Shown: piece by piece, positions 53,586 through 62,134 of the stretch
How the letters are laid out: every line of letters starts with the position of its first letter
Numbering within the stretch: position 1 is the first letter of the stretch
Assembly (NCBI GenBank): GCA_903847315.1
Contig: CAINDG010000013.1
Location: forward strand, 62,001 to 126,000
Source: an uncultured Planctomycetota bacterium
Lineage (GTDB): Bacteria; Planctomycetota; Phycisphaerae; Sedimentisphaerales; UBA12454
DNA: 64,000 nucleotides
Reading direction: 5' to 3'
The notes under the pieces: model-generated
What the model was told of the DNA's origin: nothing
The model's input: only the letters and a program-made list of their open reading frames with translations
Databases searched by the model: none
Translations under genes and position numbers: made by a program

Positions 53586-53980
53586 TTTCCATTCTCCTAC
53601 AAACATTTTTTAATTTTTAAAATAAAGATATATTTTTTTAACTGCTCGCTGTTGCCGGCTGCATTGGCAAAGCGGGAAAGCAGTAAATAAGGAAATCAAA
53701 TTGATTGATGCAGGGGGATGTCCGCCAGCGGATGTCGAGGCAATTCTTCTCTATCCTCATTGCCAACCTCTTACTACTTTTCTCTCTATATTTTTTTATT
53801 TCTTACTCAATTCCTACGGGTTGCAGGATAAGCTGGCTATTAGAATATGGTATAACGATTAATGCAGAAAATCAAGACCTAATGTCAAAATTATAACGAT
53901 TTAACGGTTATTATAAGACCTTGAATATGCGACACTTATAATGGTTTATCGGATTTGTTTTATTTCGCTGTTGTAATCCG
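53586..53980. other. Intergenic region (395 bp)
   Basis: AT-rich leader between two exported-protein genes on the minus strand. It contains an imperfect hairpin CGCT-TTGCC / GGCAA-AGCG around 53645-53675 and a small inverted repeat ATAAC/GTTAT near 53891-53916. No promoter, riboswitch or RNA gene can be named. A short plus-strand frame at 53705-53896 has no SD or family resemblance. Confidence 0.4.
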
Positions 53981-54499
53981 CTATTTTTTGCGTCTAAGCA
54001 GCAAACCGCCCAGACCCAGAAAAACCAATGTTATCGGTTCAGGAATTTCGTGGATTGTCATATTATAAGTATTTGACTGAACCCAACCAAGACCATCATA
54101 TCTGTACAAGTTTAGTGTTACGTCTCCGGGACTTCCACTCTGGAAATCTATTTTTGCCAGTGGATTTGCGACCCCCATGCCCAGGTTCGTACCGCTATCG
54201 GCGGCGGAAGAAATTTCCCAATAATTCGTTTCAATCAGTCCAACGGAATCGTTTCCAGAGTTTCTGCCGACCGCCGTGATAATCGGATCGTCAAGTGTGC
54301 CGAGCCCCACAGCCTCAATTTTAAGGTCGAACGAAGGAGTTCTGCCGTAGTACCAAATTGACAATTCGATAGGATCTGATGTCATTGAGGATATCTCATT
54401 ATGACCTGAAGAATCAGTTATGTAAAAAGTATTGGGTACGATTGCGATGGCGATGTTTGAAATTATCAGTACAGCGCAAATAATTACTAACTTCTTCAT
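53981..54499 (-). CDS. PEP-CTERM exported protein (paralogue A)
   Basis: About 172 residues. A signal peptide (KKLVIICAVLIISNIAIA), a beta-sandwich-like body (FYITDSSGHNEISSMTSD, WYGRTPSFDLKIEAVGLG) and the tail EIPEPITLVFLGLGGLLLRRKK. Start ATG 54499 follows GGAGG by 7 nt. It is clearly a paralogue of the next gene: LLTDSSG/FYITDSSG, SFDLKIE, VGLIETN and GDxTLNLY are shared in the same order. These look like exosortase-processed envelope proteins. Confidence 0.87.
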   Translation of the reverse strand: MKKLVIICAVLIISNIAIAIVPNTFYITDSSGHNEISSMTSDPIELSIWYYGRTPSFDLKIEAVGLGTLDDPIITAVGRNSGNDSVGLIETNYWEISSAADSGTNLGMGVANPLAKIDFQSGSPGDVTLNLYRYDGLGWVQSNTYNMTIHEIPEPITLVFLGLGGLLLRRKK

Positions 54500-54579
54500 A
54501 AGTTTCCTCCGGCCTTCCAAAAAATCTTCTTCTTGTTCGATAAATTAACTCTGGTACTCAAAATTTCTTTTGTAATCTG

Positions 54580-55092
54580 CTATTTCCTGCGTCTAAGCAT
54601 CAAACCGCCCAGGCCCAGAAAAACCATGGTCATAGGTTCTGGAATCTGATGGATTGTTATACCAATACAATTAGACCCAATCCAATTTGAACCATCAAAA
54701 CTATACAAGTTTAGCGTTATATCTCCGGGAACATCGCTGTGGAAATCTACTGTTGCCAAAGGACTTGCGATGCCTGTTTCGAGGTAACCACTATCGGCGC
54801 TAGATGAAAACTCCCAATTCGTTTCGATTAGCCCGACGTGATCGTTTTCCGGAGTTCTGCCGGTAGCGGTAATAGTCGGCTGATCAAGTATACATGAACC
54901 CTGAGGTTCAATTTTGAGGTCAAACGATGTAGGGTTATAGTTGGACCAAACCAGCAATTCGATAGTATCTGAGGAAGTTAAAGTAATTTCTCTGTTTCCT
55001 GAGGAATCCGTTAAGAGGAAAGCGTTGGCAGGTCTTGCGATGGCGATGTTTGAAAATGCAAGCAAAGCCAGAATACATAGAATCTTCCTCAT
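54580..55092 (-). CDS. PEP-CTERM exported protein (paralogue B)
   Basis: 170 residues. Signal peptide (KILCILALLAFSNIAIA), the same body plan as paralogue A (FLLTDSSGNREITLTSSD, TSFDLKIEPQGS, HVGLIETNWEFSSSADSG, PGDITLNLYSFDG) and the tail QIPEPMTMVFLGLGGLMLRRRK. The GGAGG site lies 7 nt before ATG 55092. A separate 80-bp interval between the two, with its own SD in each, shows a tandem duplication rather than a split gene. Function unknown. Confidence 0.87.
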   Translation of the reverse strand: MRKILCILALLAFSNIAIARPANAFLLTDSSGNREITLTSSDTIELLVWSNYNPTSFDLKIEPQGSCILDQPTITATGRTPENDHVGLIETNWEFSSSADSGYLETGIASPLATVDFHSDVPGDITLNLYSFDGSNWIGSNCIGITIHQIPEPMTMVFLGLGGLMLRRRK

Positions 55093-55214
55093 TCATTTCC
55101 TCCAGTCCCAAAAAACTCAAAAATCTTCTTCTTATTCGATAACTTAACTCTGGATTGAATTATACCAGACAACAATGAAGAGTCAAATTAAAAATTGCCT
55201 TTTTTGCACGTTTT

Positions 55215-56066
55215 TTACTCAAAATCGCTGTTGTAATCCGGCTTGCCGTCGTCGCTGTCGTAGCTGATTGAGTCGGATTTTTCATCCTTGAACTCGAATC
55301 GGCTGATTTTCTCAGCCTTTTTTGTATTGCTGTCGATGGTTACAATAATGCCGTTAAGTCTTAAATCCTCCGTTGCTATTTCAAACGGGCAGGGCATTCT
55401 TGTTCGGAAGTTTTTCAAAACGGATTCGATTTTTCTGCCCAGTACCGAATGATGAGCGCCGGTCATTCCAATATCTGTTATATATCCGGTGCCCTTGGGC
55501 AGAATTTTTTCATCAGCCGTAACGACGTGTGTATGCGTTCCGAATACGCAGCTTACTCTTCCGTCGAGATAATAGCCCATTGAAACTTTTTCGCTTGTCG
55601 CTTCCGCGTGCATCTCCACGATGACAATATCGGCCTGCTGTTCGAGTTTCGGCAAAAGTGCGTCGATGCAGTCGTAAGGGCTGTCGGCCGGTTTCATAAA
55701 TACTCTGCCGATGAGCGGCACAACGGCAATGACAGGGCCTTTCTCGCATTTGTATATTGCGAAGCATTTGCCGGCGGCGTGTGCCGAAAAATTGGCCGGC
55801 CGGGCGATGTTATCGTTTTTCTCCAGAACCGCGATTATATCTTTCTTTTTGAATACATGGTCGCCCAGCGTAATCATATTAACGCCGTATTTCAGGAGCT
55901 TGTCGTAAATCTGGTATGTAAGGCCTGAGCCGCCTGCCGAATTTTCAGCATTGGCTATGACGCAGTCGATATTATGCTGCTCTATGATTGCGCCGAGGTT
56001 GTCAGCCACGATTCTTTTCCCCGGCCTTCCGACTATATCGCCGATACATAGTATATTTAGTTTCAT
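55215..56066 (-). CDS. ymdB: YmdB-type metallophosphoesterase (TIGR00282 family)
   Basis: About 283 residues. Metal-binding motifs in order: ILCIGDIVGRPGKR, ANAENSAGGSGLT, TLGDHVFKK, VEMHAEATSEK and FGTHTHVVTADE. These define the YmdB branch, which in Bacillus acts on 2',3'-cyclic nucleotides and affects RNA turnover and biofilm. The C-terminal ~40 residues are an acidic, low-complexity tail (DEKSDSISYDSDDGKPDYNSD). ATG 56066 with GGAAG upstream is preferred to TTG 56072. It lies just downstream of rny, the same pairing as rny-ymdB in Firmicutes. Confidence 0.92.
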   Translation of the reverse strand: MKLNILCIGDIVGRPGKRIVADNLGAIIEQHNIDCVIANAENSAGGSGLTYQIYDKLLKYGVNMITLGDHVFKKKDIIAVLEKNDNIARPANFSAHAAGKCFAIYKCEKGPVIAVVPLIGRVFMKPADSPYDCIDALLPKLEQQADIVIVEMHAEATSEKVSMGYYLDGRVSCVFGTHTHVVTADEKILPKGTGYITDIGMTGAHHSVLGRKIESVLKNFRTRMPCPFEIATEDLRLNGIIVTIDSNTKKAEKISRFEFKDEKSDSISYDSDDGKPDYNSDFE

Positions 56067-56110
56067 TTGCAAAACTTCCGTTTTTTATTTCGTCATTCGT
56101 GAATCGCAAT

Positions 56111-56138
56111 ACGAGATACGCTTCACGAGATACGCTTC
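56111..56138. repeat. 14-bp tandem repeat (two copies) between rny and ymdB
   Basis: ACGAGATACGCTTC occurs twice in direct succession (56111-56124, 56125-56138), preceded by related text (TCGTGAATCGCAAT). It looks like a fragment of a dispersed intergenic repeat. Confidence 0.75.
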
Positions 56139-56146
56139 ACTTCCGT

Positions 56147-57727
56147 TTACCTCGCGTATTCAATGCAGCGAACTTCCCGCAGCAGCGTAACCTTTATTTC
56201 GCCCGGATAAGTCAATTCTTCTTCGATTTTCTTGGCGATATCGCGGGCCATTTTCGTCGCACAGCCGTCATCGACGTTCTGTGCGTTGACAATTATGCGT
56301 ATTTCCCTACCGGCCTGAATTGCGTAGCAATTTTCGACGCCGGGGAACTGATTTGCGATTTCTTCGAGTTTTTCGAGTCTCTTGATATATCTTTCGAGAG
56401 TTTCACGTCTGGCGCCCGGCCTTGAAGCGCTGATAGCATCCGCGGCGGCGACAAGCGGCGTGTAAGGATTATCTGCTGGGATATCGCCGTGATGGGCCGC
56501 GACTGCGTTAAGCACTATCGGCGACTCGTTGAATCTCTTGAGATAATTTGCGCCGATTGCCGGATGCCCGCCTTCTACTTCATGGTCCATCGCCTTGCCG
56601 ATATCGTGCAGGAATCCCGCTCTTCGCGCGATTGAACCGTCAAGCCCGAGTTCGTCCGCCATTACCTGCGCCAAGAATGCCACTTCAACGCTGTGTCTCA
56701 GAACGTTTTGTCCGTAGCTCGTCCTGTAGTTCAGCGTTCCTATTTCCATAAGGATTTTATTGTTAAGTCCTCTTACGTCCACTTCGACCGAGGCCTCTTT
56801 GCCGACCTGCATAACTTTTTCCAGGACATCTTTTTTGGTCTGCGCCACAAGCTCTTCGATTCTGCTCGGATGTATCCTGCCGTCCTGTATAAGTTTTTCC
56901 ATCGCTTGTCTGGCGACTTCTCTTCTTATCGGATTAAATCCGCTGATAACGATAACGCCCGGCGTGTCATCGACGATGACATCTACTCCGGTCGCTTTTT
57001 CGAATGAGCGGATGTTTCTGCCTTCTCTGCCGATGATTCTGCCTTTCATATCGTCGCTTGGTATATCGATTGTCGAGACCGTTACTTCGCAGGTCTGGTC
57101 GGCGGCGAATCTCTGGATGGCTGAACTTATAATTTCCCTGCCTTTGTCTTCAGCAGCCTCCTGCATCTCTTCCATTTTGCGCTGGATGATGGAACTCATT
57201 TCCTGTTCGCATTCATCTTCGAGTTTTTTAAGAAGGAGCTGTTTGGCTTCTTCGGCGTTCATCGCGGAAATTTTCAAAAGCTGATTTTTCTGCTGGGCGA
57301 CTATGCCGGAGATTTCCTTTTCTTTCTCATCGAGCTGATGAGTGCGGTTTTTGAGGTTGTTTTCCATCTGCTGCAATGCCTTTTCCCGCTGGCCGAGCAG
57401 TTCATTCTGTCTGTCGATTGCGTCTTCGTGCTTGGCTAATCGTTTTTCAGCCTCGCGGACTTCCGCCTTGGCCTGGTTGATTTCTGCGGTGAACTCCTCT
57501 TTTTTCCTTAAGGTTTCCGCAGTCGCTTCGAGACGGGCTATCCTGATAATATCGTCAGATTCTTTTTTAGCGTTTTCTATCTGCTTTTGCAGATTTTGTT
57601 TCAGGTTGGTTGTTTTTATTGTGGAAACGATTTTACTGATGACGATTGTCAATACTGCTCCGATTATCGCCGCTGAGATTGCGATTATCGGTGCGCTGCC
57701 GATTTCCGCCAGAGTTAGAGTAAACAT
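56147..57727 (-). CDS. rny: Ribonuclease Y
   Basis: 526 residues, the typical length. An N-terminal span ([19 protein letters not shown]) is followed by a long Glu/Lys/Gln coiled coil (about 40-195), a KH domain ([21 protein letters not shown]) and an HD domain ([39 protein letters not shown]). It ends with the RNase Y C-terminal domain ([20 protein letters not shown]). It is a membrane-tethered endonuclease that starts mRNA decay. It is transcribed with ymdB downstream. Confidence 0.96.
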   Translation of the reverse strand: MFTLTLAEIGSAPIIAISAAIIGAVLTIVISKIVSTIKTTNLKQNLQKQIENAKKESDDIIRIARLEATAETLRKKEEFTAEINQAKAEVREAEKRLAKHEDAIDRQNELLGQREKALQQMENNLKNRTHQLDEKEKEISGIVAQQKNQLLKISAMNAEEAKQLLLKKLEDECEQEMSSIIQRKMEEMQEAAEDKGREIISSAIQRFAADQTCEVTVSTIDIPSDDMKGRIIGREGRNIRSFEKATGVDVIVDDTPGVIVISGFNPIRREVARQAMEKLIQDGRIHPSRIEELVAQTKKDVLEKVMQVGKEASVEVDVRGLNNKILMEIGTLNYRTSYGQNVLRHSVEVAFLAQVMADELGLDGSIARRAGFLHDIGKAMDHEVEGGHPAIGANYLKRFNESPIVLNAVAAHHGDIPADNPYTPLVAAADAISASRPGARRETLERYIKRLEKLEEIANQFPGVENCYAIQAGREIRIIVNAQNVDDGCATKMARDIAKKIEEELTYPGEIKVTLLREVRCIEYAR

Positions 57728-58557
57728 CTTTAGTGCCTTTCAAGTACGGTTTTATTTACAGTTTTTTGGCGGGTAACGCGGGCACAACCTCTAAGTGTTG
57801 CAGAAGAAATGTTAAGAATCGAAATCCTTTTCTGAGTTTTTAGGCAAAACGAAAAATCTCAATTAAAAGGTTTGATAAAAACCTTTTGTTTTTGACCTTT
57901 CTTTTCTTTCCTGGTTTCTAAAGTAATAACCATGCCTGTCAAACAATTCATTTTTTTTAAGTAAAGATTTCTTTTCTTTTTATTCACCGTCTTTCCGCTG
58001 ATGACGACTTGAGACTTTTTCTTCTCTATCGCCGTCTTCTCCGGCTTTACGGTGCTTGTGTAACATTTACTTCATTATTTGAGCTTTCGCTCAGCCTTTT
58101 TCGTTATCCGCCGCAAACCACACAGTTTGCATTGCTTCTAACAATATGTATGATACGTATTTGCCGCCGGCAAATCAAGTCCGATTATTACGGCAGGAAG
58201 GCCTCTGACTTTCTTAATGTCTTTACACGCAAGTCGTTACGGCAATATTTTTTTTATTTTTTAACCCCCAGACCCCGGCATTTTTTTGACCCACGGGAAG
58301 AATAATTACCCTAACTTATTGCAGGATATAATTTTAAGAAATATGCGGCCGGATATAATATTTTATTTTAAAAAGATATTTGTTGTCAATAGCTCAAAAT
58401 AATCGTAATATAGCCCAAAATATGTATTAAAATTTGGAATTGTTGCATAGCGGGCGTTGAAAGAGCAAAATTGCCTGACGTTAATAGGAGTTTCAATACC
58501 TACCATTAACGGCAATTTCTTATAGTACAGATGTTTGTTAATTTAATTAAGGTATTT
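57728..58557. other. Long gene-free divergent spacer (830 bp)
   Basis: No credible gene. Contains a 9-bp perfect hairpin AAAAGGTTT/AAACCTTTT (57865-57887). There is also a GC-richer stretch (about 58000-58310) with several small hairpins: on the minus strand GAGC-GAAA-GCTC near 58080-58096 and the palindrome ATTTGCCG-g-CGGCAAAT near 58161-58177. AT-rich DNA follows to 58557. An unrecognised structured RNA or a long rny leader is possible. The plus-strand frame at 58009-58305 lacks an SD and family resemblance. Confidence 0.45.
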
Positions 58558-59655
58558 ATGCGATTCAACAACATACCTGCTTTGAAAATCGGGAACTTAA
58601 CTATTAGTCCGCCGATTATTCAAGGCGGAATGGGCATTCGGGTATCGGGGGCAAGTCTCGCTTCTGCTGTTGCCAATACTGGCTGCGCAGGAGTTATTGC
58701 CAGTACCGGAATAGGCTATTTCGAAAATTATAAGGGCGGGGATTTAGTAAAGTTTAACAGCGAAGCATTAATAACCGAAATCAGAAAAGCTCGAAGTCTT
58801 ACCAAGGGCATAATCGGCGTCAACATAATGGTTGCTCTTTCTGATTATGAGCATCTCGTGGAAACCGCGGTAGAAGAAAATGTTGATATGATAATTGCCG
58901 GCGCAGGCCTGCCGCTTGATTTGCCAAGGTTCCTTAACGGAAAAGATGTTAAACTGATTCCAATTGTCTCTTCAGCCAGGGCATTGCAAATCATTTGCAA
59001 AAGATGGCAGGGACATTTCAATAAACTTCCCGATGCTGTAGTTGTGGAAGGCGTTCACGCAGGCGGCCATTTGGGCTATTCCTATGAAAGCGTCACGGAG
59101 AATACGGCTCTTTCAGTTGAGAAAATAGTTGAAGAAGTAATTATCGTTGCCAATTCTTTCAAACCTGCAATACCTGTAATTGCGGCAGGCGGAATTTGGG
59201 ACGGTGCCGATATCGCTCGTTTTCTCAAAATGGGCGCTTCAGGCGTTCAGATGGCGACGCGTTTTGTATGCACCGATGAATGTGATGTCCATCCCAACTT
59301 TAAGCAGGCCTATTTAAATGCCAAACCCGGGGACATAACAATTATCAAAAGTCCCGTCGGTTTGCCGGGCAGGGTTATAAACAACAAATTTGTTGAAAAA
59401 ATCAAGAAGGGCCTGACTATGCCTTTCAAATGCAGTTATAAATGCCTTAGGACCTGTGATCCTGAAAAAGCTCCGTATTGCATAGCAAAGGTTCTGGCAA
59501 ACTCTGCGAATGGACTGTTGGAAGAATCTTTCGCCTTCGCCGGCTCAAACGCCGTCAGATGCGATGAAATCATATCTGTAAAAGCACTTGTTGAAAAGCT
59601 GACTGAGGAATTAAGTGCAGCTCTCGCCGGTGAAAAAGTAAAATCCCGCACCTAA
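58558..59655 (+). CDS. NPD-family FMN oxidoreductase (nitronate monooxygenase / FabK-like)
   Basis: About 365 residues, TIM-barrel flavoprotein. IIQGGMGIRVSG at the N-terminus, GVNIMVAL, VEGVHAGGHLG (catalytic/FMN His region), IPVIAAGGIWDG and GASGVQMATRFVCT are family motifs. A C-terminal Cys cluster (CSYKCLRTCDPEKAPYC) is found in a sub-branch and could bind a metal or Fe-S. The reaction is nitronate oxidation or enoyl-ACP reduction; sequence reading cannot decide. ATG 58558 with AAGG upstream is preferred to ATG 58531. A terminator hairpin overlaps the stop codon. Confidence 0.88.
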   Translation: MRFNNIPALKIGNLTISPPIIQGGMGIRVSGASLASAVANTGCAGVIASTGIGYFENYKGGDLVKFNSEALITEIRKARSLTKGIIGVNIMVALSDYEHLVETAVEENVDMIIAGAGLPLDLPRFLNGKDVKLIPIVSSARALQIICKRWQGHFNKLPDAVVVEGVHAGGHLGYSYESVTENTALSVEKIVEEVIIVANSFKPAIPVIAAGGIWDGADIARFLKMGASGVQMATRFVCTDECDVHPNFKQAYLNAKPGDITIIKSPVGLPGRVINNKFVEKIKKGLTMPFKCSYKCLRTCDPEKAPYCIAKVLANSANGLLEESFAFAGSNAVRCDEIISVKALVEKLTEELSAALAGEKVKSRT

Positions 59656-59682
59656 AATTATTTAAATGCGGGATTTTGTTTG
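59640..59682 (+). terminator. Terminator hairpin spanning the stop codon of the flavoprotein gene
   Basis: An 11-bp perfect inverted repeat AAAATCCCGCA (59640-59650) / TGCGGGATTTT (59667-59677) with a 16-nt loop, followed by GTTTG. The 5' arm lies within the last codons of the gene. The A-run on the other side makes it possibly bidirectional, serving the convergent SUMF1-type gene as well. Confidence 0.8.
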
Positions 59683-59702
59683 CCTCTGCAATTCTTTTAC
59701 TT

Positions 59703-60575
59703 TTACTTCGGACTTTCAATCTCAAGCACTACACGGAATCCGATATGCGACTGATTAGCTTTTGGTCCGCGATCATTTCTATCCGCTGACCGGCATTTAT
59801 ATGCGTATTCGTTCCACGCTCCGCCTCTGATTACACGGTCTCCGCCGTCTGTTTGCGGCCCCTTGGGGTCAATGGACGGTGTTACTTTATAATAATCTTC
59901 GTTGTAAATATCATTGCACCATTCCCACACATTGCCGTGCATATCATACAATCCGAATGCGTTAGGCGGATAAGAACCGACAACACAAGTCCTGTCTAAA
60001 TATTTGCCGATAATGCCGTCCGCGTAAGGTTTTTCCGCGTCGTAGTTGGCGACATCCGAATCGAGCGTCGTTCCCGTATTAAACGCCGTTGTTGTCCCTG
60101 CTCTGCATGCGTATTCCCATTCCGCTTCTGTCGGCAGTCTGAATTTCATTCCTGTTTTATCCGACAGCTTTTTCAAAAATCTCATCGCCTCATACCAGCT
60201 GACATTTTCGACCGGCAGTTTATCCCCGCCGAACTTGCTCGGATTTTCGCTCATAATGGTTCTGTATTGTATCTGGGTCACTTCAAACTTGCCGATGTAA
60301 AACGCTTTCGTCAGTTTGATATGATGCTGAGCCTCATCGGAATCCCTTTTGAGTTCTTCCATAGGTGAGCCCATCTCGAATTCGCCTGCCGGAATAAATA
60401 CTACTACCATATTTACCTCATTGCCGAGGTCGATAGTTTTCGTCAGTGGCAAATTAGCGGCATCGGCGGCCTTTTTCTGCTGAATTGTTGCCGGCGACGC
60501 TTCCTTGATTTTTTCCACCGCCACGACGACAGCCGCGATTGACAAAATCAAAATTAGAGCCATTATTTTTTTCAT
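59703..60575 (-). CDS. Exported SUMF1/formylglycine-generating-enzyme-domain protein
   Basis: 290 residues with a signal peptide (MALILILSIAAVVVAVE). The SUMF1 domain spans ~55-285: EFEMGSPMEE, FEVTQIQYR, PVENVSWYEAMRF, RLPTEAEWEYACRAG, NAFGLYDMHGNVWEWCND, RVIRGGAWNEYAYKCRSADR and IGFRVVLE. True formylglycine-generating enzymes have two Cys in the RGGSxxxxxxxCR region; here only the second is present (GGAWNEYAYKCR). It is therefore more likely a C-type-lectin-like or structural SUMF1 relative than a sulfatase activator. No sulfatase is nearby. The AAGGAG site precedes ATG. Confidence 0.88.
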   Translation of the reverse strand: MKKIMALILILSIAAVVVAVEKIKEASPATIQQKKAADAANLPLTKTIDLGNEVNMVVVFIPAGEFEMGSPMEELKRDSDEAQHHIKLTKAFYIGKFEVTQIQYRTIMSENPSKFGGDKLPVENVSWYEAMRFLKKLSDKTGMKFRLPTEAEWEYACRAGTTTAFNTGTTLDSDVANYDAEKPYADGIIGKYLDRTCVVGSYPPNAFGLYDMHGNVWEWCNDIYNEDYYKVTPSIDPKGPQTDGGDRVIRGGAWNEYAYKCRSADRNDRGPKANQSHIGFRVVLEIESPK

Positions 60576-60624
60576 TTTTACTCTCCTTAAAAATCATCCC
60601 ATTTTTTTATCAGCCGTAAAGGTA

Positions 60625-60663
60625 TGATGGCTGCGCCAAATAGTATCAATGACACAGCCATCA
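60625..60663. repeat. 9-bp inverted repeat in the intergenic region
   Basis: TGATGGCTG (60625-60633) and CAGCCATCA (60655-60663) with a 21-nt loop, downstream of the Ala/Pro-tailed protein gene. No T-run follows on the minus strand, so terminator function is uncertain. An AT-rich doubled TTAAATTTTAAAT stretch lies just beyond (about 60672-60699). Confidence 0.5.
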
Positions 60664-60698
60664 GTTCAATCTTAAATTTTAAATCTTAAATTTTAAAT

Positions 60699-61808
60699 TT
60701 ATTTCGCCGGTGCCGCTGGCGCAGCTGGTGCCGCTGGCGCAACAGGTGCCGCTGGTGCAGTAGGTGCAGCAACGGGTGCTGCCGGTTTCGCAGGCGCGAC
60801 TGGTATTACCGCTGGCGCTCCAGTGCGGTTAAACTGCATCGCAATACTGTTACCGCTGCCGCCTTTGTAAGTCAATTTATAATAGTAGCCCGCTCCTGCC
60901 CAGTTCACAGCCACTTCAGCGCCTTCCGCTGCGGGCTTACCGTTGACCGTATCGAAAGTATTGCTTACCGGTCCGCCTTGATTATCGACAAGAAGGATAT
61001 CTGTCTTTGGCGGTGCGCCGATAGCGCTAACTGCCAGCTTAGTTGTGGAGCCTGCACCGACCATATCGAGAAAAACGCCTTCTGCGGCACGAATCGGGCT
61101 TACGCCGTTGGCATCGATTTTAAATTCGAGCGTTCCGGTTCCCTCGCTTTTTTTACCATCGCTTCCGACGTACAGTTTTTTAAAGCTTATATTGGCGCCT
61201 TTGCCTGATACTGTGAATGTTCCTTCGCAGGGCCCGAATTTGCCGGTTCCACCTACATACAGATTGCCTTTTGGATTTGTGGCAGAGTATGTTATAGTTC
61301 CGCCGCTGATGGTGTAATAGCCTGTTCCGTTATTTGGATTATTATCACTAGTGCCGGCTCGTCCCAACATAAGGTTGTCGCCCAGGTTTACGATTCCTCC
61401 GGTTTGAACTACGCTGCCCGCTGCGCCTGTCAATGCACCGCCGCCGGACCCGACGCGAAACTCGCCTATGCCGAGGTATGCGCCTTTTACTATTTCAAGT
61501 TTTGGTGCGCTGGCGGCATCGGTTCCGCCGGCTAAACTTAGTTTGCATATATAATTGCCGGCGTTGCTATCTATTGTGCACACCAATTTAGGCTTGGCGA
61601 TTTTTATTTCCTGCTCAGCCAAACCCGGCCCTGGCGGCAGTTTGGTTGGCGGCTTATTCCAATATGCGTCACTCCATTTTCCTGTCCCTGCCGGATGATT
61701 AGCGTCTCCTGCTGCTGCGCCTTGCCAGTTGCCCAGAGTCACTGAAAATCCATTGCTGGCAACAAGAACTATTACTAATACTATTGCACTTAACAACTTA
61801 GCTTTCAT
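60699..61808 (-). CDS. Secreted beta-repeat protein with Ala/Pro-rich C-terminal tail
   Basis: 369 residues with a signal peptide (LLSAIVLVIVLVASNGFSV). The body is Gly/Thr-rich with autotransporter-like short beta repeats (LGIGEFRVGSGGG, VVQTGGIVNLGDNLMLGRAG, YYTISGGTI, NLYVGGTGKFG, LYVGSDGK), consistent with a right-handed beta-helix. The last ~40 residues are a low-complexity run of A-P-V-A-P-A units. No membrane beta-barrel or PEP-CTERM tail follows. The function is unknown; an adhesive or envelope role is only inferred from composition. AGGAGT precedes ATG. Confidence 0.72.
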   Translation of the reverse strand: MKAKLLSAIVLVIVLVASNGFSVTLGNWQGAAAGDANHPAGTGKWSDAYWNKPPTKLPPGPGLAEQEIKIAKPKLVCTIDSNAGNYICKLSLAGGTDAASAPKLEIVKGAYLGIGEFRVGSGGGALTGAAGSVVQTGGIVNLGDNLMLGRAGTSDNNPNNGTGYYTISGGTITYSATNPKGNLYVGGTGKFGPCEGTFTVSGKGANISFKKLYVGSDGKKSEGTGTLEFKIDANGVSPIRAAEGVFLDMVGAGSTTKLAVSAIGAPPKTDILLVDNQGGPVSNTFDTVNGKPAAEGAEVAVNWAGAGYYYKLTYKGGSGNSIAMQFNRTGAPAVIPVAPAKPAAPVAAPTAPAAPVAPAAPAAPAAPAK

Positions 61809-61914
61809 CTTTTTACTCCTAAAAATTAAAATTAATGTTTTTTTACAAGGCGATTATTCTCCCAAATGTAGGTCTAAAAAACAAGATAATTATTGTATTA
61901 TCAATTTTGTTTAG

Positions 61915-61933
61915 CCCCCAGTTTTACTGGGGG
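61915..61933. repeat. GC-rich hairpin CCCCCAG-TTTTA-CTGGGGG
   Basis: A perfect 7-bp stem with five consecutive G:C pairs and a 5-nt loop. No T-run on either strand. It lies about 107 bp upstream of the minus-strand secreted-protein start and could stabilise or shield a leader transcript. Confidence 0.75.
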
Positions 61934-61976
61934 TTCAGAGCCCCGAATGTTAATGAGGGGTAATCCCGTAACCGTT

Positions 61977-62022
61977 TAACGTAAATCGTAACGAGCATCG
62001 CAACCGTTACCGTTTTACGTTA
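61977..62022. repeat. Nested inverted repeat with a T5 tail on the plus strand
   Basis: The outer arms TAACGTAAA (61977-61985) / TTTACGTTA (62014-62022) and inner arms GTAACG (61988-61993) / CGTTAC (62005-62010) form one long hairpin, followed by TTTTT on the plus strand. It abuts the next element by 5 nt. Confidence 0.75.
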
Positions 62023-62027
62023 TTTTT

Positions 62028-62126
62028 CACCTGCCTGTCCTGAGTTTATCGAAGGGGTGCAGGGTTAGCCCCGCCTCTCCCGACAAGGCCAGGGATAAAT
62101 CCGGCATTTATCGGGAAAGGCAGGTG
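62028..62126. mobile_element. REP/MITE-like palindromic element (99 bp)
   Basis: Terminal inverted repeats CACCTGCCT (62028-62036) / AGGCAGGTG (62118-62126). Inside are CCCGA/TCGGG and GATAAAT-CCGGC-ATTTATC hairpins and TCCTGAG-TTTATCGAAGGGG text typical of REP-like dispersed repeats. It encodes no protein, and no transposase is nearby. Confidence 0.6.
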
Positions 62127-62134
62127 CCGCATTA

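Larger units (their letters stand above)
61809..62134. other. Hairpin-rich gene-free region (326 bp)
   Basis: Three structured blocks fill this spacer: hairpin 61915-61933, nested hairpin 61977-62022, and a 99-bp element with 9-bp terminal inverted repeats at 62028-62126. No coding sequence is seen. Confidence 0.7.

Noticed and set aside
53640..53760. Possible c-di-GMP riboswitch upstream of the dockerin-like gene
   Set aside because: A TTGCC/GGCAA hairpin is present, but the GEMM core (GCAAAGCC ... GGTAGC-type) is absent on both strands.
58009..58305. 98-codon plus-strand frame in the rny spacer
   Set aside because: No ribosome binding site, no recognisable domain and low-complexity Phe/Leu/Arg composition; more likely non-coding.
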